The translations under genes and the position numbers were made by a program. DNA of 17,962 nt, taken from NCBI GenBank assembly GCA_018665005.1, contig JABJEE010000027.1:1-17962 (forward strand). The letters run 5' to 3'. Shown here in pieces: positions 7,301 through 15,076 of the stretch. The notes below the pieces were generated by a model. The model was given only the letters and a program-made list of their open reading frames with translations. It searched no databases and was not told the origin of the DNA. This DNA comes from Flavobacteriales bacterium (lineage in GTDB: Bacteria; Bacteroidota; Bacteroidia; Flavobacteriales_D; Crocinitomicaceae). Positions within the stretch are counted from its first letter, which is position 1. Every line of letters starts with the position of its first letter.

Positions 7301-8979
7301 ACTGTCAAATGGATAAGTTTTTATGGCAAATGGATGGTGAAACAATAGATTTTGAAAAAGAAAAGAATTCAGAAACAAAATTTGAGAGTAGTACGGGAAT
7401 TGTCGAAAATAATTTCTTCTCAATGGATATAGATCAAGATTCTCTTCAGTTTAAATCTATAAGTGCTCAATATGATCTGAAAAATGAAACCATTAATTGC
7501 TTCAAAGTAGATTTTCTTGAATTGGGAGATGCTTTTGTATACCCTGATGAGAAAAAGTTGAGAATACAGAAAGATGCGGTAATAGATACCTTTTATAATG
7601 CAACAATTATTGCGAATAGAATTACTAAAATTCATCAATTTTCAGATGTAACGGTTTCAGTAGAGGGAAGAAATAAATTCTTAGGAACTGGGTATTATTT
7701 ATATTATGACAGAGATAGCGCGTTGACTAAAATTAATATTGGTAAAATTTATTTTGATAAAACCCAGACCATTGCAAGTACCAATATAAAAGAAGACGTA
7801 AAGTTTAAATTAAGTTCAAAATTTGACTATTTCGGCGACTTTAAAGTTTCATCAAAAAACGATGGCGTAATCTGTGATGGGTTTACACGTGTAAATCATT
7901 TATGCGATTTTAATAAATCATGGATGAAATTTAACGATACCATATTGGCAAAAAATGTCCAGATTCCAATCGAAGAATCCCCAATGAATAAAAAAGAAGC
8001 CCCCCTAGCAGCTGGTTTTTTATGGAAAGATTCCGAGTCACAAGATAGTTTGGTAATCTATCCTACTTTTTTGTCAAAAAAGGAAAGAGAAACAGATTTA
8101 TTTCTTTTTTCAGCTTATGGAGTGCTTAATTATAATTACGAGAACGAAGAGTTTATACTATCCAATAATAATGGGATAGACAATTATACTTATGCCAATA
8201 CTTCTTTAATCTTAAATGAAAAAACTTGTTCTTTAGAAGGCAAAGGCCCGATTGATTTAGGCATTAATCTTTCACCGGTTAACGTCACTTCTTTTGGAGA
8301 TATTAGATTTAATAATTCCAATGGTATTACAAGTTTAGATTTATTTGCTAAAGTGGATATTCCATTACCCAAAAACATATCGAATTATTTAGGTGGTGTC
8401 ATGCAACAATCAGATACGTTAGAAGAATATACATTTAGTAAAGGGACTCAGGAGAGATTAACGGATATATTTTCAATTTTAGCTGAAAGTGAAGATAAAG
8501 CAGAAAAGTTATTTAAAGATTATGACGAAGATAAGCTTAAGAAAACTCCTACATTTATGAATGAGTCGTATGTGTTTCCTGAGCTACATCTTGAGTTCTA
8601 TATGAATAAAAAAGTTTCTGGTCGAGATGCGGTTTCGGGCTTAATGACAAAATACAGCAGAACACCAGTATTCTCTATAAATGATAAAATTGTGCTTAAA
8701 AGAATTCCAATGAAGTTGCTTTTTCTTCAATCGAACTCAAATGAAAATGTACAAGGATTTGAGATCGAGATTGAAACTGATGATTCAAGTTTAGATTATT
8801 CTTTTAAATTTATTAAAGAAAAGAAGAACGGTAAACTATTTGTGAATTCGAAAGATGTTGGGTATATGAATACTATTTTAGAAATTAAAGAGGATAAAAG
8901 AAAGTCAAAGAATTTTTCTTTTACAAATGGCGATGAGGGAATGATGTACGAAATGATGCTTCTAAAAAAACTAAAATGA
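4396..8979 (+). CDS. Giant secreted beta-rich protein of unknown function (1527 aa)
   Basis: I do not recognise a named family. The ATG at 4396 is chosen over an in-frame ATG at 4360 because it gives a clean signal peptide, MKLLLFTFFFLILSFVQAQ, with cleavage after AQA or AQ; the upstream ATG lies inside prmA. After a helical N-terminal region (to about residue 130) the rest reads as alternating short beta-strands with many aromatic, Asp and Gly residues and no membrane helix. A degenerate motif of the form L-x-G-x-G-x-I recurs: LQGAGTINF (796), LEGSGSIDL (887), LEGKGPIDL (1280), and looser versions near 295 and 1090, suggesting a repeated beta-solenoid or stacked-sheet fold. An early GGEITWQKVG segment resembles one I associate with large hypothetical proteins of the phylum. 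No C-terminal sorting domain is visible, so a periplasmic or outer-membrane-associated location is likely. It overlaps plsY by four bases. Confidence 0.85.
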   Translation: MKLLLFTFFFLILSFVQAQKLSIEKDKFLKQLPKIVESESFSSFVKRDFTKFINSSKLNSTEYTRLVETCNKMFNKSYSADEVIQYVYAIYYSKANSFPSSFISQWHSYYDTYLMESDAVELKSFLRFSGGLFKHRSFYEESDYRWVLDGGDLKWENDKTLRLVVKNTDLKCMVYQSGPRDSVIVYNTSGYYDVSRKMWKARGGEITWQKVGFPKNETFAKIRGYTVLAKETKIKIDTVELTTPYFEKPILGKLEDKTIFSLKEGESSPIFNSFEKRLLIKDLRDQIDYDGGFTLEGDRFIGRGVEDNLAKVTLRYNDRRLFELRSLNFVMTPQQIISRKADISMFYENGDSLYTKGALVYWNEKQKELKITADKKGTNPVPFVDNFFKVFIDAPVLSWRLNTPFPMYTYEVGTAQSQRYAHIESWNYFDERIFDKFSGIGNVNPLMAIAELSISEDSYQLPVGKVASKLRKTIGQSKSQLIDISSMGFIQYSSNSSHVIVEKKLINYALAKKGEKDYDELRFVTDLRPKKFSYSDEEIRKDPYLKKLKKEYDEISYRRKQTPCYAYIDVNKSEIFMNEIEQVNFSSKQRTFLYPDSSYIRLLQNRNIVFSGWLMSGKLITHNIGSTFDYDEFMISIDTSDEAYLSVNPLSQRDGRGPIDMVSSFKGFNGKLFIDLKDSKSGRNGANKQYPYIDVKDSLRVYYNGESTVNGSYDSTRFYYALDPFVLDSLDNLDEKSLRLSGVLKSDGIFPNLNEPLRIMNDYSFGFLTTAPEEGYPFYETESRYQNKIMLSNNGLQGAGTINFMNAEAVSKKLTFLPDSTIGLAQFYNEKDSLDIEYPEVAARISEISFKPRQKVLTVKSYRDNFISMFGNQSYLKGSLTFSENGLEGSGSIDLLDASLFAYKYTFSANEIFSDSSSFNLRNRFAKMGENPLAIQSDGLKSHISFETRIGEFNSSGTKRIKFPSNNYYCQMDKFLWQMDGETIDFEKEKNSETKFESSTGIVENNFFSMDIDQDSLQFKSISAQYDLKNETINCFKVDFLELGDAFVYPDEKKLRIQKDAVIDTFYNATIIANRITKIHQFSDVTVSVEGRNKFLGTGYYLYYDRDSALTKINIGKIYFDKTQTIASTNIKEDVKFKLSSKFDYFGDFKVSSKNDGVICDGFTRVNHLCDFNKSWMKFNDTILAKNVQIPIEESPMNKKEAPLAAGFLWKDSESQDSLVIYPTFLSKKERETDLFLFSAYGVLNYNYENEEFILSNNNGIDNYTYANTSLILNEKTCSLEGKGPIDLGINLSPVNVTSFGDIRFNNSNGITSLDLFAKVDIPLPKNISNYLGGVMQQSDTLEEYTFSKGTQERLTDIFSILAESEDKAEKLFKDYDEDKLKKTPTFMNESYVFPELHLEFYMNKKVSGRDAVSGLMTKYSRTPVFSINDKIVLKRIPMKLLFLQSNSNENVQGFEIEIETDDSSLDYSFKFIKEKKNGKLFVNSKDVGYMNTILEIKEDKRKSKNFSFTNGDEGMMYEMMLLKKLK

Positions 8980-9605
8980 TTTTTCTGTTTCTCATTCTTG
9001 TGTCCTACTTACTTGGATCTTTTCCCACCGCGGTATGGGTAGGTAAGATTTTTCATGATATTGATATCCGAGAACATGGTAGTCATAATGCTGGAGCTAC
9101 TAATACTTTCAGGGTGTTAGGCAAGAATTGGGGTTGGGTCGTTTTGGTAATTGATATTAGTAAAGGTTATCTTGCAGCTTCGATCCCCTTGTTTTTAGAC
9201 AACTTTTATTTAGGGTTTAAAGATGAGGTTCTCATTTTACAGCTCATAGCTTCTTTTTGTGTCATAATTGGTCATGTACTTCCAGTTTTTGCAAATTTTA
9301 GAGGAGGAAAGGGCGTAGCCACTACATTAGGAATAATTTTAGCAATTAATTTAGATACGGCCCTTATTTCATTAGCTCTTTTTTTGATGGTATTCTTATG
9401 GACAAGATATGTGTCACTTGGTGCGATTATTGCTTCGATTGTATTTCCTTTTATTAGTTTTTTTGCGATGAAAGAAGATGCTCGAATTATGATTATCTTT
9501 TCTATTGTGGTTTCATTGATTGTTTTATTTTCTCATAGAAAAAATATTAATCGTCTAATGCGCGGGGAGGAGAATAAAATGAACTTTTCCGGTCGAAAGG
9601 CGTAA
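8976..9605 (+). CDS. plsY: Acyl-phosphate:glycerol-3-phosphate acyltransferase
   Basis: PlsY is a multi-pass inner-membrane enzyme that moves an acyl group from acyl-phosphate to glycerol 3-phosphate, giving lysophosphatidic acid, the first step of phospholipid synthesis. The 209-residue protein has the expected hydrophobic helices and all three family motifs: LLGSFPTAVW with GSHNAGATN (12-43; family usual GSGNIGATN), GHVLPVF plus FRGGKGVATTLG (99-119), and TRYVSLGAI (143-151). The C-terminus is basic and cytoplasmic (HRKNINRLMRGEENK). Its ATG overlaps the TGA of the giant secreted gene (ATGA), so the enzyme is probably translationally coupled to it. The stop codon forms the left arm of an inverted repeat in the short gap before the next gene. 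Confidence 0.96.
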   Translation: MIFLFLILVSYLLGSFPTAVWVGKIFHDIDIREHGSHNAGATNTFRVLGKNWGWVVLVIDISKGYLAASIPLFLDNFYLGFKDEVLILQLIASFCVIIGHVLPVFANFRGGKGVATTLGIILAINLDTALISLALFLMVFLWTRYVSLGAIIASIVFPFISFFAMKEDARIMIIFSIVVSLIVLFSHRKNINRLMRGEENKMNFSGRKA

Positions 9606-9619
9606 ACTCTACGAGTTTA
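9603..9619 (+). repeat. Perfect inverted repeat overlapping the plsY stop codon
   Basis: TAAACTC (9603-9609), a three-base TAC spacer and GAGTTTA (9613-9619) form a perfect 7-bp stem. The left arm begins with the plsY TAA stop. As RNA it could fold into a small hairpin just after plsY. There is no U-run directly after it, so a classic terminator is not supported. Confidence 0.6.
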
Positions 9620-9620
9620 T

Positions 9621-9636
9621 CAATATTCAAATATTG
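9621..9636 (+). repeat. Second inverted repeat that includes the TTG start codon of the giant SPOR gene
   Basis: CAATATT (9621-9627), CA, AATATTG (9630-9636) is a perfect 7-bp palindrome with a two-base centre, or as RNA a 6-bp stem with a UCAA loop. The last three bases are the TTG proposed as start codon of the next gene, and TTTTATAG follows. The stem is A/U-rich and weak. It could modulate initiation or act as a leaky attenuator; this is inference from position only. Confidence 0.5.
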
Positions 9637-12600
9637 TTTTATAGAATCTATACATATCGTCTTGTTCTTCTTTTTGGGCTTCTGGGTTCATTTCAATATT
9701 CCTACGCTCAATCTGAAAGTCAGCTTTTGAAAAAATCTAATTCATTTTTTTCTAAAGCAGATTACCGAAATGCAGTCAACGGATATCGTCAATTACTGTC
9801 AAATGATATTAAAAATATTGATTATAATTTTAAATATGCAGTTTGTCTTTTTTATACAAAGAGTCCAAGTTCTTCTCAAAAATATTTTGATTATTTATTA
9901 AATCAAGAGGGCTTTCCAATTGACGTATTTTATTTTAAGGGTCGATTATATCATTTGAATTATCAGTTTGAACGCGCTATTGAGATGTATGAGGACTATG
10001 TCAAAATTAAAACAAGTAAGAATAAGGATTACCATTGTCTGGATGAGATTAAAAGATGTCAAAATGCAATTTCATTATTGAAAAGTCCTAGAGCCATTGA
10101 GGTTATTTCTATGCAAAAGATGTCACAAGAAAATTATTTTTCATCCTATGTATTTGATTCAGAAAACTTCAAGTTGTATTCAAATTCTGATGTCTTTTCA
10201 AAAATGAATCAAAAAAAGGGATTTGTGCCGAAGTATGTTTTTAAGCGCGGTATGAAATATCGATTCTTTTCAAGTTACTCTAAATTAGAAAGCGCCAAAA
10301 AAGATATATTTATTCAACAAAAAGATTCTAATAATGAATGGAAAGAACCCGTTAGACTAGGTCCTGAAATAAATTCATCATTTAATGAGGATTTTCCTTT
10401 TTTTGATGAAACCTCGGGTTATCTTTATTTTAGTTCGGATGGGCACAGTTCTATAGGAGGAATGGATGTTTTCAGGGTTCGTTTTAACTTAAAAAACCTG
10501 TCTTTTGGCACTATTGAAAACTTAAACTTCCCATATTCATCTACCTATGATGATTTTTTATATATTCCAATAGAATCCGCTTCCTATGTGTATTTTACTA
10601 CGAATCGAAATTCTAATATTGGATTTGTTGAGGTTGTTAAGTCGAAGCTCTCTGACCGGGAGGTTCCTACTTTTGTTTCTCGATTGGTTTTTCGTGATGA
10701 GGTAAATGATGAGAATACATCTGCACAATTTTATTTAACCAATCGAATGTCTAAGGATGAATTCGGCCCATTCAATACAAATGATAGTGGCTTTGTGAAC
10801 ATCTTGATTCCTGCTCCAGGAATATATAAACTTACAGCAGCTATCGAAGGTAGTGATCAGGAATTTGCGCATGATATTAATTTTCCGCCAAAAGTGGAAG
10901 GTTACGATTATCAAGTTGAATGTTCGTATAAGCTTCAAGGTTCGAAAGAGATACTTCTTTTTGATGAGCAATTGACAGACCAGTCCTCTTTGCTAAGTGA
11001 AGTTAATGTTATTGATTTTCAGGAATTTTCAAAATTAATAGTCAATTCAGAATCCATAAAAGCGAATGAAGAGAACGAAGTTAAAAATGAAAATAAGGAA
11101 GTTGAGGAACTGAGCCAGGAAGCTATTGATGCTAAAATTGATGAGTTGTATGATATCGAGGCCGAAATTGAAGATCAAATAAGGCAGAAGAGACAAGTAG
11201 CCAAAAATATAGTTACAGCGAAAACGACTTTGGCGTCTATTGACAAAAAAATCAATCGAATTGTTGAAAATATTGAATCAGCAGATTCCAATGAAAAGGA
11301 ATCTTTACAAAAAGAACTCAGGGATTCTTTCGTAAAAAGAAAAGCGCTCATAAATAATTATAATCAACAAATTGAGCTTTATGATAATTTTCGAAGTGAT
11401 GAAGAGTTGGAGAATGATTATATTGAAATAGCCAACATAAATAAGGATGTTAGTGAAAAAAGTTTTGCTGGTCAAACTGATTCTGTTCGGTCAATATTGA
11501 CAGCATACAACACTCCAGAAAATTACAAGCCTTTGATTCCTTCAGTACCGGATATGGCGAGAGCAAGTCAAGATAAGATGGAAGACGATTTCAAAACCAC
11601 AGAGACAAACATTGATATTCTTAAGTCTGAGATATTAGAGGAGATGAGCTCTATTGTTGAATTAAAGGACCAAATGTCAGAGGTGAGTTCCCTACAAGAT
11701 TGGGAGAGTCTTAAGGATTCTGTTAAGCAAATAGAGACAAAAGTCTCTAATAAAGTCAAGGAAAAACAAGGTTTAGAACTTGAGAGAGAAGAGTTATCGG
11801 AAAAAATCATTTTTTCAGAGGAGTCTTTATTGAATCTAACATTAATTGAAACTGGAATAAACGAACAGGATTCGATTGATATTAAGGATTTTACAATCAC
11901 TGAAGAGGAGCAAGTGAAATTTTATGCTGATGAGATTTATATCAATAAGGTAATTGATGAACAGCAGGTTCTTACTGAGATTAGTGATGGAAGAGAAGAG
12001 AGTTTATCTCAAATTTCATCAACGAATTTACCAATTGAAGTAAAAGATTCTCTTGCGTTAATCACTGAAAATGAATTTATAGAGCTTATTAATCTTAAAG
12101 TTGATGAAACACTAACCGAATCTAATGATGAGCTTAACGAATTGATTCAGTTGTCTCAAAATAATATTGAGGAGATTGTTGAAAAGAATCAAGAATTGAC
12201 ATCAACAACCACAGAGCGCAATGAAAGTACAGAAGAGGAGAATACTTCAGAAAGCAATACCAATACCGAGAACAATACAGAAGAGTTGAACACAAGGTCT
12301 TCTGAAGAAGAACGATCAACTGAGACCTTGGCAGTGCGCAATGAAAGTACAGAAGAGGAGAATACTTCAGAAAGCAATACCAATACCGAGAACAATACGG
12401 AAGAGTTGAACACAAGGTCTTCTGAAGAAGAACGATCTACAGAATCACGAGAAGATGGGGTATCAAATGAAGTGGTTGATGATTTGGTTCAAAGTAATAG
12501 CAAATCAGTTGAGTATTTAACTTCTTTGGTTCTTGAGGAAAGTATGGGAGATGCGTCTGTTGGCAAATCCAACAACATTGAAGAAATTGAATTAAATGAA

Positions 12601-15072
12601 ACGGACTTAAAGGAGTATTTCAAAAAAGAGCTTGATATAGCTATTGCGAACGAAAAAATTGAATACAAATATGTAAAATTGAAATCCAATTTTCCTGATG
12701 TAAAGTTTGAAGGAAAGCGTAATATTGAAGCACAATTAAGAGAACTTAAAATTAAAGAAAATGATTTGAAATCGCGCATGAAAAGCGCTTCCTCAAACAA
12801 TGTTAAATCGCTTATAGCTCGGTTAATTGATGCGAACAAAAGTAAAATGGAGCTTTTAGAAATGGAGCTTGAAGAGCTTAATGAATTTGATCATGAGAAG
12901 TTAAAGATTGAATCTGTTCAAACTTCAGCTAAGAGTAAAGCTGAAATTCAAAGAACTAATGCTTACTATACCTATGTTTTAGGTAGAGATAAAATTGAGA
13001 GTGAAAATCAACTTTTGGAAGAACTATTGGTTAAAAATGAAGATGTGATGTTAGCTCTAGACCGTTCTTTACGTGATAATTTGAATAGCAATGAGCTTAC
13101 AAAAGAGCAAAGCGAGAAAATTAAAGAAATGGCAGAAATTCAAGAAGCAATTGCTTATTTGAAACAAAATATTGAGTTAAATAAAAGTAATATTGTTCAG
13201 AATGATGATGCAAAATCATTTGAATATTTATATCAAAATAGAATTAATCCTATTGTGGATAGTAAGTCGGTCAAGAGTATTAAGAACAATACAAAACAAA
13301 TAAATGAATTTACAAGTGTCTTAAATGTGTCCCTAAAGCAGTCAAAAGAAATTGTTCAAGATTTTTCTCCCAAATCGGAGGCTTTCAAGTCTTATGTTGA
13401 AAAAAGAGCCCTACTCAATTTAAAAACTGAAGAACTTGAACAATTAAACGTAAATAATTCGAATGTTTCTACATCTCAAGTTGAGGATTCACAAATCGAT
13501 GGCTATTTATATGTCAATGAAGTCAAAAAAGATAAAATTTCTAGAGAAATCATTTCAATAGTAAATGAAATGAATTCAATTGATTCTTCGGAGTTGTTTG
13601 AATCATATATAAACAACAGGATTTCTAATAACAGTTTGACTTCTTCAACCAGATTAAATCAATCCATTCTTGATGTAGTCCCTCCAAATAATTCTGAAAG
13701 AAATAGCTTTGTTGTACTCGAGGAGAAAATCATTGTTGAAAACAAGGCAACTTTGCCTATTCTTGAAACCAATCCTTCTGGTTTAAATTTTAGGGTTCAG
13801 GTCGGTGCATTTCGAAGACCAGTTAGAGAGGATGTTTATCGTGAATTCACTCCAGTTTCTGGGCAGCAATTAAATAATGGTCTAATCGTATACATGGCTG
13901 GTTATTTTAACAATAGTAATGATGCTGTATCAGCTCAAAAATCCATAAGGTCTATAGGTTATTCGGATGCTTTTATTGTTTCTTATTGTAATGATGAACG
14001 ATTGCCTTATTGGAAGGGAAAAGAGTACGAGAGAAATGGGGAATGTTTGGCATCGGCTAGAAATGAACCAATAGCTATAAATTCTTCAAATGAGAATAAC
14101 AATTCTGATGTAAATTCAAAAGGGAATGGAGTTTCTAATGAATCCGAAGTGAATACGACTATTCTTTCAGAAAAAGATAATTCTAGTCAAGAGAATGTGA
14201 TGACCTCTATTAACTCAAATATCGAGCAGCATGGTAATAATGTTGTGAGAACCATCAATGTCAAAGGGTTGTTTTACTCTGTTCAGGTCGGAGCATTTAA
14301 TCGCAAAATTAGAGGTAGTGAGCTGTCTCAAATTGAAGAGCTAAATTATTACCTTGCTTCAGGTTTATATAGATACTCTTCAGGGAAATTTGATTCAATA
14401 GAAAAGGCAAGAGACAGACAGAAGGCTGTGGTGTCATTGGGTATTTCTGATGCCTTTATTGTTGCATATTATAATGGGGAACGCATCTCCATTCAAAAAT
14501 CAAGAAATCTTATTACTGAAAATGGAAACGCTATATTATTTGATAAAGAAATTCAGTCCGTTCTTAATGGATCAATTCAGGATAATGAAAGCGTTGATAA
14601 CAATCAATCTATGAATAGTAAACAAGAAATAACTCAAGTGTCTAGACCAATAGAGATTCCAATAATAAGAGTAGAGGAGGAAGTTGAAAAAATTAAGATG
14701 GTTTCTTACACCTTTAATTCTGATTCATTTGAAGAGGGTACAATTGAACGATTGAATAGAATAGGGGTATTTAATTACAATGAAAATGATGCGAATATTA
14801 CATCATCAATAATAAATACATCTGAACTTACACCAATCATGTCATTCTATATGAAAGGCATGGAAGAAAATGAATTTATTTCGGAGGAATTTATTGAATA
14901 CAGAATTGAATTGGGTAATAAAATTCCTGGTAAACTCGCAAATTGGATACTAAGATCCAACAAAACCGTTCGTTTCATTGTTTTAGAAGGAGTAAATCAC
15001 CTCATTTTCTATGTGAATAACGAAATCGAAAAGACAGAATTACGTGACGAATTGAATGAATTGTTAAAATAA
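9634..15072 (+). CDS. Giant PorE-like secreted protein: TPR, PD40 propeller, regulatory-like domain, coiled coils and two SPOR domains (1812 aa)
   Basis: The start is a TTG: it directly precedes a good signal peptide (cleavage after SYA, residue 25), and the first in-frame ATG (9985) would remove it and half the TPR region. Domains in order: TPR-like helices (28-150), a PD40/WD40-like beta-propeller (about 165-340, with WKEPVRLGPEINSSFNEDFP and LYFSSDGHSSIGGMDVF), and a regulatory-like beta domain (345-435). Next come acidic coiled-coil stretches (about 470-860), a duplicated Ser/Thr/Glu/Asn segment (862-935), more coiled coil (about 985-1190), SPOR domains at 1386-1457 and 1547-1618 joined by an Asn/Ser-rich linker, and a C-terminal domain of about 190 residues that I do not recognise. 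The first part resembles PorE-type type IX secretion proteins, which end in OmpA; here SPOR domains would instead bind peptidoglycan. Likely a periplasmic or outer-membrane-associated scaffold. It ends four bases before clpS. Confidence 0.88.
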   Translation: MFYRIYTYRLVLLFGLLGSFQYSYAQSESQLLKKSNSFFSKADYRNAVNGYRQLLSNDIKNIDYNFKYAVCLFYTKSPSSSQKYFDYLLNQEGFPIDVFYFKGRLYHLNYQFERAIEMYEDYVKIKTSKNKDYHCLDEIKRCQNAISLLKSPRAIEVISMQKMSQENYFSSYVFDSENFKLYSNSDVFSKMNQKKGFVPKYVFKRGMKYRFFSSYSKLESAKKDIFIQQKDSNNEWKEPVRLGPEINSSFNEDFPFFDETSGYLYFSSDGHSSIGGMDVFRVRFNLKNLSFGTIENLNFPYSSTYDDFLYIPIESASYVYFTTNRNSNIGFVEVVKSKLSDREVPTFVSRLVFRDEVNDENTSAQFYLTNRMSKDEFGPFNTNDSGFVNILIPAPGIYKLTAAIEGSDQEFAHDINFPPKVEGYDYQVECSYKLQGSKEILLFDEQLTDQSSLLSEVNVIDFQEFSKLIVNSESIKANEENEVKNENKEVEELSQEAIDAKIDELYDIEAEIEDQIRQKRQVAKNIVTAKTTLASIDKKINRIVENIESADSNEKESLQKELRDSFVKRKALINNYNQQIELYDNFRSDEELENDYIEIANINKDVSEKSFAGQTDSVRSILTAYNTPENYKPLIPSVPDMARASQDKMEDDFKTTETNIDILKSEILEEMSSIVELKDQMSEVSSLQDWESLKDSVKQIETKVSNKVKEKQGLELEREELSEKIIFSEESLLNLTLIETGINEQDSIDIKDFTITEEEQVKFYADEIYINKVIDEQQVLTEISDGREESLSQISSTNLPIEVKDSLALITENEFIELINLKVDETLTESNDELNELIQLSQNNIEEIVEKNQELTSTTTERNESTEEENTSESNTNTENNTEELNTRSSEEERSTETLAVRNESTEEENTSESNTNTENNTEELNTRSSEEERSTESREDGVSNEVVDDLVQSNSKSVEYLTSLVLEESMGDASVGKSNNIEEIELNETDLKEYFKKELDIAIANEKIEYKYVKLKSNFPDVKFEGKRNIEAQLRELKIKENDLKSRMKSASSNNVKSLIARLIDANKSKMELLEMELEELNEFDHEKLKIESVQTSAKSKAEIQRTNAYYTYVLGRDKIESENQLLEELLVKNEDVMLALDRSLRDNLNSNELTKEQSEKIKEMAEIQEAIAYLKQNIELNKSNIVQNDDAKSFEYLYQNRINPIVDSKSVKSIKNNTKQINEFTSVLNVSLKQSKEIVQDFSPKSEAFKSYVEKRALLNLKTEELEQLNVNNSNVSTSQVEDSQIDGYLYVNEVKKDKISREIISIVNEMNSIDSSELFESYINNRISNNSLTSSTRLNQSILDVVPPNNSERNSFVVLEEKIIVENKATLPILETNPSGLNFRVQVGAFRRPVREDVYREFTPVSGQQLNNGLIVYMAGYFNNSNDAVSAQKSIRSIGYSDAFIVSYCNDERLPYWKGKEYERNGECLASARNEPIAINSSNENNNSDVNSKGNGVSNESEVNTTILSEKDNSSQENVMTSINSNIEQHGNNVVRTINVKGLFYSVQVGAFNRKIRGSELSQIEELNYYLASGLYRYSSGKFDSIEKARDRQKAVVSLGISDAFIVAYYNGERISIQKSRNLITENGNAILFDKEIQSVLNGSIQDNESVDNNQSMNSKQEITQVSRPIEIPIIRVEEEVEKIKMVSYTFNSDSFEEGTIERLNRIGVFNYNENDANITSSIINTSELTPIMSFYMKGMEENEFISEEFIEYRIELGNKIPGKLANWILRSNKTVRFIVLEGVNHLIFYVNNEIEKTELRDELNELLK
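12216..12437 (+). repeat. 120-bp direct tandem duplication inside the giant SPOR gene
   Basis: Bases 12216-12317 and 12336-12437 (102 bases each, period 120) match except for one base, A12279 versus G12399, a silent ACA/ACG change. The period is 40 codons, so the frame is kept. The repeated peptide begins RNESTEEENTSESNTNTENN and is rich in Ser, Thr, Asn and Glu, typical of a flexible linker between coiled-coil segments. The near-perfect identity points to a recent duplication. Confidence 0.95.
13789..14487 (+). repeat. Pair of diverged SPOR domains within the giant gene
   Basis: SPOR copy 1 is encoded by about 13789-14004 and copy 2 by about 14272-14487. They share VQVGAF at the start (FRVQVGAFRR and YSVQVGAFNR) and SDAFIV followed by a Y-x-N-x-E-R stretch at the end, the first and last strands of the SPOR fold. 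SPOR domains bind septal peptidoglycan glycan strands lacking stem peptides. The copies are much more diverged than the 120-bp repeat, so they are older. Confidence 0.8.
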
Positions 15073-15076
15073 TCTT

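Noticed and set aside
12134..12415. Two overlapping antisense open frames across the tandem repeat
   Set aside because: They are by-products of the repeated low-stop sequence on the opposite strand of a well-supported domain protein; they have repeated Ser/Leu/Phe composition, no family resemblance and no operon context.
11568..12839. Other antisense open frames inside the giant SPOR gene
   Set aside because: They are opposite to a coiled-coil region whose codon composition gives few reverse stops; the translations are hydrophobic Ser/Leu-rich shadows.
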